Part shown: positions 1 to 10,657 of the stretch, piece by piece
Numbering within the stretch: position 1 is the stretch's first letter
Layout: every line of letters starts with the position of its first letter
Source: Cotesia glomerata
Lineage: Eukaryota > Arthropoda > Insecta > Hymenoptera > Braconidae
Assembly (NCBI RefSeq): GCF_020080835.1
Contig: NC_058165.1
Location: 10,299,813 to 10,363,812, forward strand
Direction: 5' to 3'
DNA: 64,000 nt
Program-made: the position numbers and the translations under genes
Notes under the pieces: model-generated
The model's input: only the letters and a program-made list of their open reading frames with translations
Told to the model about the DNA's origin: nothing
The model's database searches: none

Positions 1-392
1 ATGTATCTTAATGCTTTTTACTTTCTATGGTTTGCAGATCTGAACAATTATTTTATGTGACCTAATTTTTTCAGTTAAAACTTTAATTTTTAAAATATTT
101 TTTTGTGTATTGTTTACATTTCACGAAATGTGAAAATCTTACTCATAAAAAACAAGTTCAATTTTTGTTTTAACATAAATTTAACTTTTTTTTTTTTAAA
201 AGTGAATTTCACATTTTTTTAATGACATTATTACATTGAAAAACTGTAAAATTAACAGTTTTAGATTGACAGTTTTCACAATGTGAAAATAACATTTTTA
301 ACTTTGTAAAATTGACATTTTTGGGTTGACAGCGGTAAATCTGTAAATTTGACAGTTTTTTCTGTAATTTTGACAGAGTCTTCTTTTCCGTG
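1..392. repeat. Word-rich AT stretch ending in a MITE-like terminus
   Basis: From about 209 to 380 the short word AATTGACAGTTTT and its variants (TGTAAAATTGACA, TTGACAGTTTT) recurs in both orientations. The block ends with CTTTTCCGTG followed by TA at 393-394, the same kind of right end (poly-T, then CCGTG or CAGTG, then TA) seen on complete MITEs elsewhere in the window. I see no left terminus, so this may be a decayed or truncated copy. No gene is visible. Confidence 0.35.
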
Positions 393-859
393 TAGATTCT
401 TAATTTCTTAAACCCTCGTCCAACTGACGGAATAACAAACAACATATTTTACCCAATAAAAACTTCTTAAAACTTCTCATTTTCCAAAATTACCAAAATT
501 ACGCCTAACAATTACTTAACACAAAATTCCGACCTTCGATTTTAATTCTTAATCCTCCTTAAATAAATTCTAAGCGACATTTCTTAATTAATTTCTGTCT
601 CGAAAATTCCTAACTAAAATTAATTTATTATAGCCAACAGGCCTATAATAGATTACTAATAAATTCTTTACCAATAAATTAACAATTTATCCATTAAATA
701 TAAAAGTTCAGCGACAAAACTAACTACTTGACCTTGACAATAAAAACTAAAGTACGAATTCGTTAATATAAAAAGATGACCGCTCAAGAAATTGAATTTA
801 ATTATTTTGGCCTCTTAATTAAATTATTAATTAATTTGGCCTAAAATAATCCGAAATAC

Positions 860-1476
860 CTGAGAACTGAAACCGGTACTCCAGCGATGAATTCTTTTCC
901 CAGTAGAAAGAAAATGACGGGATCAGCTCCACTGTGCCTGCTGACTTCCAAAGCTCCAGAAACTCGTGTCACCAAATTACACCCAGCTCCCAATCTTATC
1001 CTCGATCAATTTATCCTAGAAATTCCAGTAAATAAATATTTCGAATAAGACGAAGATCGTCAGCCAAATGGCCTAACGACAAGTAATTTTTAACAAAATA
1101 CCAGACAACAAAATTTAATCGCTTCGTTCCATTCGTGAAGCCTTAAGAAATCAACTACTTACTTGTCTCAGAAAAATATCCCACGCTGGAACACAGTTAC
1201 CCAACGTACTCGCAAAATTTCACCGGAAGAAAGAGAGTCTTGACACAACACCCGGCGTTTTTATAACCTCTCCTCGTGCTCTCCAACTTTCCTATCTTCG
1301 CTCCCGCGCTTCATTTTCCGGGGACTGTAGTGGGGACTTTCGATTAGCACGCCCGGTGACAAGTCGAAACTACTTGTCAAAAATCGAAAGGTAAGGGAAA
1401 GCCCTGACCTACCGTGCGTTAATTAAGTGGTCGATAATGACCCCGGGAAGTTCGATTTTCCCTGTTACAAATTACT
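860..1476 (-). other. GC-richer block, possible LTR and leader remnant
   Basis: This block is clearly richer in GC than its surroundings. Read on the minus strand it begins TGTAACAGGG, has a TATA-like TTATAAAAA at about 1258-1266, and carries TTTGGTGACACGAG near 970, which could be a tRNA primer-binding site of the TGGTGAC type. Further on it has a splice-donor-like TCTCAG/GTATTT near 865. It may be an LTR plus leader of a lost retrotransposon, or a host promoter with a 5-prime exon. I find neither a paired LTR nor a target duplication. Confidence 0.25.
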
Positions 1477-1558
1477 AGTGGATTCGATAAAGTACGCTGA
1501 AGTCATCGATTTTACATCGCTGTGAAGTTATGAATATTTTAGTAAAGTTATGAATATT

Positions 1559-1567
<9 letters not shown>

Positions 1568-1590
<23 letters not shown>

Positions 1591-2139
1591 ATTGTTTCCA
1601 GATGTACAGTTATTTTAATAACTCTGTTACATTTTACAATTGTTTATATCCTCAACCTGTATTTCCTGCTTTATTATCGAATTTCCTGCTTTTATTTTTG
1701 CGGCTGTGGTCCGACTTGTGCTTTCTGTACCGTATTTACCCTGCACCTTGCCTCTCAGGCTGTTGGAACAAAATCATGGGGAAACCACAGAGAAAACCCA
1801 TGATAGTACAGTCGGAGCTGGGCTAAGTCTACAGTGATTGATAAGAAACTCTTCTTTATCGACCACTGAAGCATTAGGCCCTTCTCCTAGTGTACAGAGA
1901 TCCCTCGCGCTAGCCAACGCTGACTAGAGCGGTCACTCATTCAAGTTGTTGCTTAAAATGGGTGATCGCTCAAGTCAGACGTGTGCCGCCCGGCTATCTC
2001 TGCCACGTTCAGAGGCTGGCAACGTAACGCACATATTTTTATCTATAATCACTAAAAAATATTGGTGCGTGCCGAGATCGAACCCGGGTCCCACTCTTTC
2101 GAAAAGCGGGCACCGAGCCGACTAGGCTATTGCCAACCC
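1568..2139 (-). mobile_element. tRNA-derived SINE, copy 1
   Basis: A 572-bp element on the minus strand flanked by a perfect 13-bp target duplication, TATTTATTATATT, at 1555-1567 and 2140-2152. The 5-prime head lies at the high-coordinate side and resembles a tRNA: A box TAGCCTAGTCGG (2118-2129 reversed) and a B-box-like GGTTCGATCTC (2074-2084 reversed). The tail is a poly(A), seen as poly(T) at 1568-1590. Its body shares blocks with the copy at 3438-3903 (the tRNA head, GAGGCTGGCAACG, GGGAAACCACAGAGAAAACC, TGCGGCTGTGGTCCGACTT). About 200 bp (near 1800-2008) has no counterpart there. Pol III transcription and mobilisation by a LINE are known for such elements and inferred here. Confidence 0.85.
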
Positions 2140-2152
2140 TATTTATTATATT

Positions 2153-3420
2153 ATTAACTGTACTTATATTCATTCAGAGCTTATAATATTTTGTAAAAAA
2201 ATACTTTATTTATATTGCTGTCGAAATTGTACTTGAAAAAGTTCAAAAAATTTTTTTTTCAATGTATACAACCTTTTAGTTTATTTAGTAAAAATTTAAG
2301 AAAATATTGATTAGGAAATTAATAAAAATTAAAATTTTTTTCATGCTTCGGAAAGTTTATATATTGCGAATACTGGAAAAAGGAAAAAAATCATTTTTTG
2401 ATTGAAAAAAAACTTCACTAAATTTAAAAGAATTTTTCTTTCTTCAAGAGTTGTATTAAATTAAAGATAATCTATAGTAATAGCGACAACAGTGTAGCAT
2501 AATTTTTATAGGTCCTGATGATATAGCCTAATATGAAAATTGGCCATATTAGGACTGATTTAGTTTGATACGCCTGTATTAGGCCAGATATATGGTCATA
2601 TTTGCCTATACATAATTTTTAAAGCAGTAGTAGTGCTGAAAATCTCTGATGAAGGGCGTATCACAACTATTTAAGTAATTTTATACAATAAACCCAAAAA
2701 AAAAAAAAAAAATAACTATGCAATACAAAAGTTTAAAGATAAATAAAGAATATTTCGAAGTTAAAATCTTTTTTTTTTCGCTTTTTCACAAAATTGATCT
2801 GATATGAAACATTTTCTTCACATAAGATACAGCATGTGAATTTATAGAATTAACATTTAAAATTAAAAAAATTTATGAAGTTATAAAACGTTAATTGATA
2901 ATTAACACTCTGTAAAAGTTCTAGGTACTACTTCCAAAGTTATTTTTAAGATATATAGATTTATATTGTACATTTAGTCTCATAAAAAATTGAACTTTTT
3001 ATCACTTTTCAAAATAAAAGTTCAACCAAAATGGTTTGAAAATAGTTCAACAAAATTTAATAATTTCTTATTGGAAAATTATCCAAAATTGTTAAAATTA
3101 TTACAGATATTTTTATGACTGTTTAAATTGTTATATTAATAATAATCTCTATAAATTAATTTTCACCCTTACTAGCTAAACTAAGATCTGAGCAAACTTA
3201 AACAAGCTAAATTTCGAATCTTATGACGCTCCGATTTATAACATAATGGTTTATATTTAAAAATTTATTTTTTTTCTTTTTATTTTGAACGTTTATTTTA
3301 TTAAAAGTTAAATTTATAATATGTTAACTGAAATGTGTTAAGTTTGATAATATGACTCTTAGAGAACTTTCTTCATTGTCTAGGATTTTCACCTTCACCA
3401 CTATTAATATATTAAAACTA
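2153..3420. other. AT-rich spacer with a dispersed repeat fragment
   Basis: Mostly AT-rich DNA with homopolymer runs. The part at 2514-2665 (CCTGATGATATAG, GGCCATATTAGG, GTGCTGAAAATCTC, GAAGGGCG) matches in order degenerate stretches at about 26655-26790 and 42685-42780, so it is an old dispersed repeat. No gene is supported. Confidence 0.4.
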
Positions 3421-3437
3421 AATATTCAAACTATTAA

Positions 3438-3903
3438 TTGAGGTTATAATTGAGGATGGTTTTACTTGTATCACTGTAGAGTGTTTTACAAGGGAGGGTG
3501 GGGAATTATTGTCTCTCCACTTTTTTCTCCGCAATATAATCTCTCAACCCTGTCATTATAACTCTCAACCACTTTTTTCGTCCCCATTACCCTGCATGTC
3601 GGGATTTTTTCTTTCATGCCCGACACACATGTGCTGCGACTGTGGCCGACTTACGCGTTATAATCAGTACCTGCATTTGCATTACGGTCTTAAATAGTAT
3701 GGAGGTACTTCTATAATGACATTTTACCTCCATAACTATATGGGAAAACCACAGAAAACCCGACCGGTACACAGAGGCTGGCAATGAAACGCACATATTC
3801 TTAGTTTATAATCATTGAAAAATATTGGTGCGCGCCGGAATCGAACCCTGGTCCCACTCTTTCGAAATGCAGGTACCGAGCCGATTAGGCTATTGCCAAC
3901 CTC
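3438..3903 (-). mobile_element. tRNA-derived SINE, copy 2
   Basis: A 466-bp minus-strand element bounded by a perfect 17-bp target duplication, AATATTCAAACTATTAA, at 3421-3437 and 3904-3920. The tRNA-like head has A box TAGCCTAATCGG (3881-3892 reversed) and a perfect B box GGTTCGATTCC (3837-3847 reversed). It shares head and body blocks with copy 1 but lacks about 200 bp of it. The 3-prime end is not poly(A): it is a short duplicated CAATTATAACCTCAA-like sequence, so the two copies may use different tails or this one is truncated. Confidence 0.85.
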
Positions 3904-3978
3904 AATATTCAAACTATTAAAATCATTATAACTATTTTAAATATGTTACTAGCGTTCTTATCCATGGTTCATAATAAA

Positions 3979-4094
3979 TTTCAAAAGATTCTTGTTTTTT
4001 GGATATTTTATACTTAATGTTTAATTAATTATAGTATCGATAATTAATTAAACATCAAGTATAAAATATCCAAAAACAAGAACCTTTTGAATTT
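3979..4094. repeat. Foldback, arms about 54 bp
   Basis: An almost perfect inverted repeat. The left arm (3979-4032) contains TCTTGTTTTTTGGATATTTT and the right arm (4041-4094) its complement, around a core with ATAGTATCGATA. The transcript could form a long stem like a foldback MITE or a precursor hairpin. No TSD is obvious. Confidence 0.6.
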
Positions 4095-4154
4095 TATTTT
4101 AAATATCTTGTCTCCTTTCAGGTTAACCAAAAAAAGTTTAGAAAATCCAAATGA

Positions 4155-4802
4155 GCATGCCTTAAGCGCTCATGTCATACATACATTATTTAGATCATAA
4201 CAAAAATTATTCGTTTTTAATTTGAATTTTCCCGCGAGTAGTATTATCCCCTCTGTAGGTCGAGATAAAGAAAAATTTTAACAGATGATAAAACAGTTAG
4301 TAATTATACCATCATGTATGTATAGTTTTTGCTTGTTTATAGTTATTTCAATTCTGTTTATGAAAAATAATATGTATGGCTGCCGAAATCGCAGAAAAAG
4401 TCACCGAACTGACAATCGAAAAAAATTAACTGTATCGAAACGGAATTAATTTGACACGCAATTTTCACAAGGGTTTTGACAAACTCCCTCAGGAATAAAA
4501 TAAAAAAAAATTAAATCGTGAAAGTGATTTTTGACAAAGTTGTGGTGTTATCAAGCCCAGTGCTCCCGTGAATACCACGCTCTTATTCATTTAATTCATC
4601 AGAAAAACGATTTTTTTCTGAGAAATCTTATTTAATTGATAAGAAAATTTTTTTAACTTGTTCTGTAGTTACTATTATTTATTTCAATATGCTTTTTATC
4701 CATAATTTTTTTCGTTTAAATTATGAAAATCACGTATTAATCGAAATCACGATTTTTAGACGAGAGTAGAGCATACCTGCGCGCTTCGCGCTTAAGGCAT
4801 GC
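4155..4802. repeat. Element with 15-bp perfect terminal inverted repeats
   Basis: GCATGCCTTAAGCGC at 4155-4169 and its exact complement GCGCTTAAGGCATGC at 4788-4802 bound 648 bp of noncoding DNA, the size of a MITE. A related but imperfect motif occurs near 47010-47030. No target duplication is certain. Confidence 0.4.
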
Positions 4803-5000
4803 AAAAATATGAGTTCCCTATTTTTACTAATCTCTTATTAGTAGATTGCATAGAAATCTCACTAATGCATTGGTCCTCATGACGGAACTTTTAAAAAATT
4901 TTGCTATATTTTGACTATACTCGTCGAGCTGAGTCGGAAAATGCATATAGTTCAAAAGTTTATATATGTATGCACATATATATATATATATATATATATA

Positions 5001-6618
5001 GCCGTTTGTAAACTAGAACGTTTATTAACTCTAAATTTGGAAATCAGTCGATAATGTCATTTGTAAAATTAGTCGCTAATAAAAAATGATATTAATGAAA
5101 TTAGCGAAATGGAAATTTCACTAAATATAAATTCAGTCATTTATAAAATAGCGAAAAACAAAAATCTGTGGCTACGTGAATTTACACGGAAAAAAAAATT
5201 TCGTTCTGGTAACCTAACTGTAGAGTTACCACAACTATACACAGTTTACTATTCGTTGTAGAGTTACAGTAACATAATGTTATTTAGTTCTAATAACTCA
5301 ATGTCGTTGAGCTCTCAGAGCTCTACGAGATTGTTCTCAGAGCCAAACGGTATAGTTGGGAGCGCCCTACGTTGCGCAGTAGTGGAGTGCGCTGACATAT
5401 TTCATAACCTTCTAAAATGAAAAACAGAATTATTTTGTTACTCATCCATATTATTAAAAATATATGAGGACAATTAAATTTCCAGTTTATTTATTTAAGG
5501 AAATAGGTTTTTTTTTTGTCAAATTGAATTTCGTTAGAACAGTTTTGTATTTGTGGTTTTTCAAGGTTCATTTGCAGTGACTGTTAATTAAATTTATTAG
5601 TTGAATATATTGTGATAAGTAATAAGTTATCGGAATACATTCAAAAGACCCTATTTAACACAAAATAAAATTTGTTTTCGTTTATTTATCTTTTCTTGTG
5701 CATATACGGTAGTGATTTTATGTCCAATATTTATTAATATAATCAAGAAAATAAGATAATTTTGTGACGACCATATTTTTATTTTACAAATAATTTTTAT
5801 TTGTAATATAAGTTCTATTATTATTATTTTATTTCTATTATAATACTATTCTTATTTGTCATATACAATTATTGTTGGCAATATAAATTCGTTCTGTCGC
5901 ATTTATTTATTAAATTATCAATGCTAAATCGTAAAAAAAATTATTAATCAGACTGCCAAAAATTTGTTATAGTCTTAGAACGATCCTGTAGAGTTGTGAG
6001 AGGTAAATGAAGTTTAGCTCTCAGAGCTCAACGATGTAGAGTTGCAGGAGCCAAACGGTATTGTTACCATAAGAAAACGTTAACCTACTGGAACTTTTTA
6101 CAACTAACTAACTACTAAGTATAGAGTTCCTATAGCAAAATTTTTTTCTCCGTGTAGCCAATTTTTACTGCAGAAACTTGTAAAAATAGCCAATTGTAAA
6201 CTTTACGAATTATAAAATTAGCCGTTTTTAAACTTCTTATAACTTTTGAATGGGTCGGTCGAATCTGCTCTAATTTTCAGAAAATCTAAATTTATGAAAG
6301 TCCTTTTAGATGCTTCAAATCGTTTTTTGATCCGTTGATCCATTCAAGAATTACGAAAGATTTCGAAATGGCTAATTTTACAATAAACAAAATTTACAAT
6401 CGGCTAATTTTTTAAGTTTCTGCAGTAAGAATTGGCTAAATTCACATAGCCACAAATTTTTGTTTTTCGCTATTTTATAAATGACTGAATATATTTGGTG
6501 AAATTTACAATTCGCTAATTTCATTAATATCATTTTTTATTAGCGACTAATTTTACAAATTACATTATCAACTAATTTTCAAATTTATAGTTTATAAACG
6601 TTCGAGTTAACAAATGGC
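5001..6618. mobile_element. Foldback MITE with TA duplication, itself interrupted
   Basis: Terminal inverted repeats start GCCGTTTGTAAACTAGAACG (5001) and end as the complement, CGTTCGAGTTAACAAATGGC (6618), flanked by TA at 4999-5000 and 6619-6620. Complementarity extends for about 180 bp at each end and continues across the nested element at 5185-6154, so the original element was a nearly complete palindrome of roughly 650 bp. It is noncoding. It lies in the TA tract of family B1 and carries one copy of the TAACTTTTGAATGG module near 6238. Confidence 0.75.
5185..6154. mobile_element. MITE with CACGGA-A(n) termini, nested
   Basis: Begins CACGGAAAAAAAAATTTCG and ends AAATTTTTTTCTCCGTG, with TA on both sides (5183-5184 and 6155-6156). 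The opposite arm of the host foldback preserves the uninterrupted sequence (complement of 6428-6450: GTGAATTTAGCCAATTC), which gives an empty site and confirms a TA duplication. Internal words such as GTAGAGTTACA and CTCTCAGAGCTC recur. This is the longest complete member of the CAC...GTG-TA group in this window. Confidence 0.8.
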
Positions 6619-6681
6619 TATTTTCCAGTAAACTTAAAAACATACTTAAATTAATGTCCACGATTGTATATATATATATTA

Positions 6682-8185
6682 GGGTGTGTCATTTTTAGGC
6701 GATATTTTTTTTTTTTACTGATATACCAGAAAATCTGGTAGTATATAGAAAATAAAAAATTATGCCGCATAGCTAAAGGTTTTAAGTCCAATAGCGGCTT
6801 AGCTCATCAAAAAATTCGATTTCCCATTTAAATAACACAGGAAAAAATTTTTTTTTGTTTCAAGTGGACTTTTCGTTATTAAAAAAATTTTTTTTTCGAA
6901 AAACCTTCTTATGGCTTTTAAGCACTTATGGATTGAAATCATATTTTCGCGCATATTTAAAGCAATATATTCCTCAAAAATTTATCTGTTTCAAGAACAA
7001 TTTTCACTCAGCCGGATAAAAGCTTCGGGACTCTGCCACATTTGTATTTTCATTGTATTAGTATACATAAAAGCATGGTATTGTGCGCCTTCAGCAATCT
7101 AAGCTCCTCGACAGGATTTAGAATTTATGAAAGATTTACTGAATTATAAAAAAATAAATAAAAATATTTCAGAAGTAGCGTCAAAAAAATTCAGCAATCA
7201 CTTGTGGTATTTATCTGAACAACTTATTTGCTTGTCATTATTTGATAATAATGTTAGCGCAGAAATCAAATTAAAATTAATTGAATCGATTCAGAAAAAA
7301 AAAGTCAAATTAAAAACTTTAAACGATTTAATGTAAAAAATGTTAATATTAATTCCTTACTAAACAAAGAATTGTATGAATTTGCATCAGAAGAGTCGAT
7401 GATTATTTTTAAAAGGTTGGAACTCCCAACTGATTTTTTAAATTTACATCCTGAATATCTGACAAAAGTTACAATACGTGCTTCAAAATTTTAAAAAATT
7501 TACACGTTGTTAATGATACTGCGGAACCGGCGGTCCAATTGATGGAAGCCTACAATAAAAGCTTAACTGCTGATGGAGAACAGAAACAGTACTTATTGCA
7601 AGTTGTAGCTATGCACAGGAAAAAATTTCCAAATGCTAACAAGCAGACGTTAATGTTACCATTTTTAGATAAATGAAAAAATAAAATTTTTTGTAATTAT
7701 AACGATTAATTAATAATAATTTGACTTAGATTGTTATATTGAAACGAGTCAATACTTTAATTAAAAATTTTAATGCTCAAAAATGTACAATAAAATTAAA
7801 TTATTCATGTAAGAGTAATAAATTGAAAATTAAATGGAATTTAATGTGTATTTTTTTAAAAGTTACCGTTTAACGGGCTATAACTTCGAAAATAGTGGTT
7901 CTACAGTCTTGGTCCAAAGAGATATTTTTGTAGAGAATTTAATTTCCTACAAAAGCCATAACAAGGTTTTTCGAAAAAAAAATTTTTTAATAACGAAAAG
8001 TCCACTTGAAACAAAAAAAAAATTTTTCCTGTGTTATTTAAATGAGAAATCGAATTTTTTGATGAGCTAAGCCGCTATTGGACTTAAAACCTTTAGCACG
8101 GCGGCATAATTTTTTATTTTCTATATACTACCAGGTTTTCTGGTATAGCAGTAAAAAAAAAAATATCGCCTAAATATGACACACC

Positions 8186-8186
<1 letters not shown>
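6682..8186 (+). mobile_element. DNA transposon with about 234-bp TIRs and decayed ORF
   Basis: Both ends start GGGTGTGTCAT (complement GACACACCC at the right) inside a TA tract, with TA at 6680-6681 and 8187-8188. The inverted repeats run 6682-6915 and 7953-8186 and match closely, sharing TTTAGGCGATATTTTTTT, ATACCAGAAAA and AAAGTCCACTTGAAAC (one strand or the other). Between them lies a broken reading frame (about 7025-7676) read towards the right. The unit, 1505 bp, has the layout of a decayed autonomous or semi-autonomous DNA transposon. The superfamily is not clear. Confidence 0.8.
7025..7676 (+). pseudogene. Decayed protein of an uncharacterised arthropod family
   Basis: Three consecutive segments in different frames read as one protein. 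7025-7336 includes VYIKAWYCAPSAI, a stop, then QDLEFMKDLLNYKK and NHLWYLSEQL. About 7342-7494 reads NKELYEFASEES and LELPTDFLNL. About 7501-7676 reads HVVNDTAEPAVQLMEAYNKS, QKQYLLQVVAMHRKKFP and ends at TGA. From memory, the order NHLWYLS ... VVNDTAERGVKLM ... EEQKQFLLQVV ... is that of a large uncharacterised protein family common in arthropod genomes; I cannot name an activity. At least two frameshifts or stops disrupt it and the N-terminal part is missing, so it is not functional here. Its position inside long TIRs suggests that this family, or at least this copy, moves with a transposon. Confidence 0.6.
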
Positions 8187-8262
<76 letters not shown>

Positions 8263-8263
<1 letters not shown>

Positions 8264-8613
8264 GGTGTGCCAAAATGTAACTTCCGTGGAGAACATTTTA
8301 AAATTGAAATTTTGAGTTCCACTTTTAACAGCAGCTGTGTTTGGGCATTTCCTGAGATATTTCGGGTTGGGATAATTCATTTGATTATTTATAGGATTTT
8401 CAACAGGAGATTTAATTGGGCACTTCCGGCCAAATTTTGAATTATAACCGGAAATACCCAAACTAAGCTTCTGTTAAAAAATTCTATGAAAATCAAATAC
8501 ACTGTCTCACACCAAAATATATTAGGAAATGCCCAAACGCAGCCCCTGTCAAAAGCGGAACTAAAAATTCCAATTTTAAAAGGTTCTCCACGGGAGTTAC
8601 ATTTTGGCACACC

Positions 8614-8614
<1 letters not shown>
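8263..8614. mobile_element. MITE with about 91-bp TIRs in the TA tract
   Basis: The left end TGGTGTGCCAAAATGTAACT and the right end AGTTACATTTTGGCACACCC are inverted. The arms extend to TTTGGGCATTTCCT (about 8353) and AGGAAATGCCCAAAC (from 8523). TA flanks both ends. The outer bases resemble the GGGTGTG end of the transposon at 6682-8186, but the arms differ beyond that. Noncoding. Confidence 0.8.
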
Positions 8615-8707
<93 letters not shown>

Positions 8708-8711
8708 TATA

Positions 8712-9152
8712 CAGGGTGTCCCAAAAGTCACGGACGCCATTGTAGCATCTGATGAAAAAAATAATTCTGAGATGAAAAGTCCTTAGCCATTTTTCAATTA
8801 ACCGCATAGATAATTAATTATTAATTAAAAATAACGTCTCTTTATTTGTTAGAGAGAGAGTGCCAGTGTCCAGTAAAGTACGTGCCAAACAAAGACACAA
8901 CTAACTGTATGACTAACTAGCTTCTATAGCTAACGTAATCACACATATTTACTTAAACATTCACAGGTGCAAGCGTCTTCGTTGGAACGTACTTGACACT
9001 AGTGCTCTCTCTCTAACGCATAAAAGGATGTTATTTTAATTAATAATTAATTATCTATGCGTCTGATTAAAAAATGGCTAAGGACTTTTCGTCTCAGAAT
9101 TATTTTGTTTATCAGATGCTACAATGGCGTCCGTTACTTCTGGGACACTCTG
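8712..9152. mobile_element. MITE with CAGGGTGTCCC ends in the TA tract
   Basis: A 441-bp element with inverted arms of about 150 bp: CAGGGTGTCCCAAAAGTCAC at the left, and a right end whose complement begins CAGAGTGTCCCAGAAGTAAC. Both arms share CGCCATTGTAGCATCTGAT and TAATTAATTATTAATTA. TA is duplicated at 8710-8711 and 9153-9154. Such ends are typical of Tc1/mariner-like derivatives, which is an inference. Noncoding. Confidence 0.8.
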
Positions 9153-9166
9153 TATATATATATATA

Positions 9167-9262
<96 letters not shown>

Positions 9263-9785
9263 CGGATATAACGCGGCTTGTCACGACGATAGCGTTGCTA
9301 CCCAGCCAGAAATTTAAGTTCGGTGGTAGTTCGTTCCGAATTAGGCATGCCGAGTTTCAAGTTCGCACCTAACTAGGCAGCAATTCAGAAACCAAATTCG
9401 CACGGAAGGATTCAAATTGAATCCTTTCTTCGTTTTAGCTATTTTTATTATAAAGCCAAAGTTAATAATAATGAATGCTTATTTTTTTTAATTTACTTTT
9501 AAAATTTTAAATATAAGTATCGACTTTAGGACGAAATTTTTTAAATATTAAATAAAAAAAATTTTTTTTTTTTTAGTATTATTTTTTTTATATTTTTGGT
9601 AATTTTTTTTCGCTTTTTAGGGTTTTTCTTACTATGAAGAAGTTTTTTTTGATTGGTCGAGTTTATGGGTCAAGGGGGAAGGAGATGATGGCGATAGATA
9701 CATTAGTCACACACAACACTCAAATTTACCTCACACTCGCCTTAAGAATAATTATAATTTATAATTATTAATTATTAAAAATTTA

Positions 9786-9857
9786 ACATGTCGAACGCGA
9801 GACTCGAACACTATACCCGATGCACGAGAGCTTTATACCATACCGCGATGCTACGCC
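9786..9857 (-). repeat. tRNA-like segment, probably a SINE or tRNA pseudogene
   Basis: On the minus strand the 72 bases have a B-box-like GTGTTCGAGTCTC, an A-box-like TGGTATAAAGCTC and a GGCGTAGCATCGCGG start. The start and spacing resemble the segment at 17989-18060. It is a poor match to a functional tRNA, so a tRNA-derived repeat is more likely. Confidence 0.35.
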
Positions 9858-10040
9858 GATGATGAGCGACCTCTTGTCTCAAGATACTTATAAGCCCGAC
9901 ACTTCAGCAAACATTTGGTTACCGTTGCAACGGTCGAGTTAGGAATTCCGATATTATACCTAAGTGAGGACTTGCCACAGACTTACCTAGTCAAGTTCGA
10001 TTTTGGTAGACCAAGCTTCAGAATACCTTTAGTTACCGTT

Positions 10041-10452
10041 CGGTAAGCATTTGGTTACCGTTATCTCGTACCAGTTTGGCAATTCATGGTATACCGAACT
10101 TTGGCATTGCCACAGTTTTGCCTAAATGAGCACGAGCTTGAAGAAACAAACTTCGGTAATCCTTTGGTTACGGTTATTTCATACCAGTTTGGCAATCCAT
10201 GACATACCGAACTTAGGCATTGCCACAGATTTGCCTAAGTAAGTCCGAGCTTGGTGAACCAAACTTCGGTAAGCCTTTGGTTACCGTTATTTCGTACTAA
10301 TTAGGCAATCCATGACATGCCGAATTTAGGTATTGCCACATCTTTGCCTAAGTGAGCCCGAGCTTGATGAATCAAACTTCGGTAAACCTTTGGTTACCGT
10401 TATTTCGTACTAATCAGGCAATCCATGACATGCCGAACTTAGGCAGTGCCGA
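10041..10452 (+). repeat. 113-bp tandem repeat, about 3.6 units
   Basis: Units begin at 10041, 10154, 10267 and 10380 with CGGTAA..C.TTTGGTTACCG, giving an exact period of 113. Shared internal words are CAGGCAATCCATGACATGCC, TTGCCACAG and TTTGCCTAAGTGAGC. A more diverged unit precedes them from about 9910. The array lies within the element at 9301-10614. Confidence 0.85.
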
Positions 10453-10657
10453 ATTATTACGAGATTACATCGAATGTGGAATTCTTTTGGCATACCGATG
10501 TTCGGCTTGCCTAATTTAAAACAAATAAGATCCGAATTGGGCTAGCCTAAGTTCGGAAAGCCAACTTCGCCCCGAACTGATTTTTCGGCATGCCTTACTA
10601 AAATTCTAGTCGGGTAATTTACAACGGATCTCAACCAAACTCAACATACTTATTCTA

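Larger units (their letters stand above)
8187..9262. repeat. TA microsatellite split by two MITEs
   Basis: Runs of (AT)n occupy 8187-8262, 8617-8711 and 9153-9260 and are separated only by the MITEs at 8263-8614 and 8712-9152. Together with (TA)n at 4971-5000 and before 6680 they are the central microsatellite of family B1. The long tyrosine-isoleucine reading frames here are only a translation of the repeat. Confidence 0.9.
9301..10614. mobile_element. MITE-like element with TA duplication and internal tandem array
   Basis: Starts CCCAGCCAGAAATTTAAG and ends with the diverged complement CTAAAATTCTAGTCGGG, with subterminal GGCATGCCGA and TCGGCATGCC. TA flanks at 9299-9300 and 10615-10616. 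Removing it rejoins GCGTTGC-TA-ATTTACAACGG, which corresponds to the continuous CTACAATTCTAAACGG of the other family B copy. It contains a tRNA-like segment (9786-9857) and a 113-bp tandem array. No transposase frame remains. Confidence 0.7.

Noticed and set aside
8186..9372. Tyrosine-isoleucine-rich frames on both strands
   Set aside because: Translation of the TA microsatellite between MITEs.
9786..9857. Functional tRNA gene
   Set aside because: Boxes are imperfect and the acceptor arms do not pair convincingly; the same for 17989-18060, 2060-2139 and 3826-3903, which are SINE heads or remnants.
10041..10452. CRISPR-like array
   Set aside because: The 113-bp units are contiguous tandem repeats with no unique spacers, inside a eukaryotic transposon.
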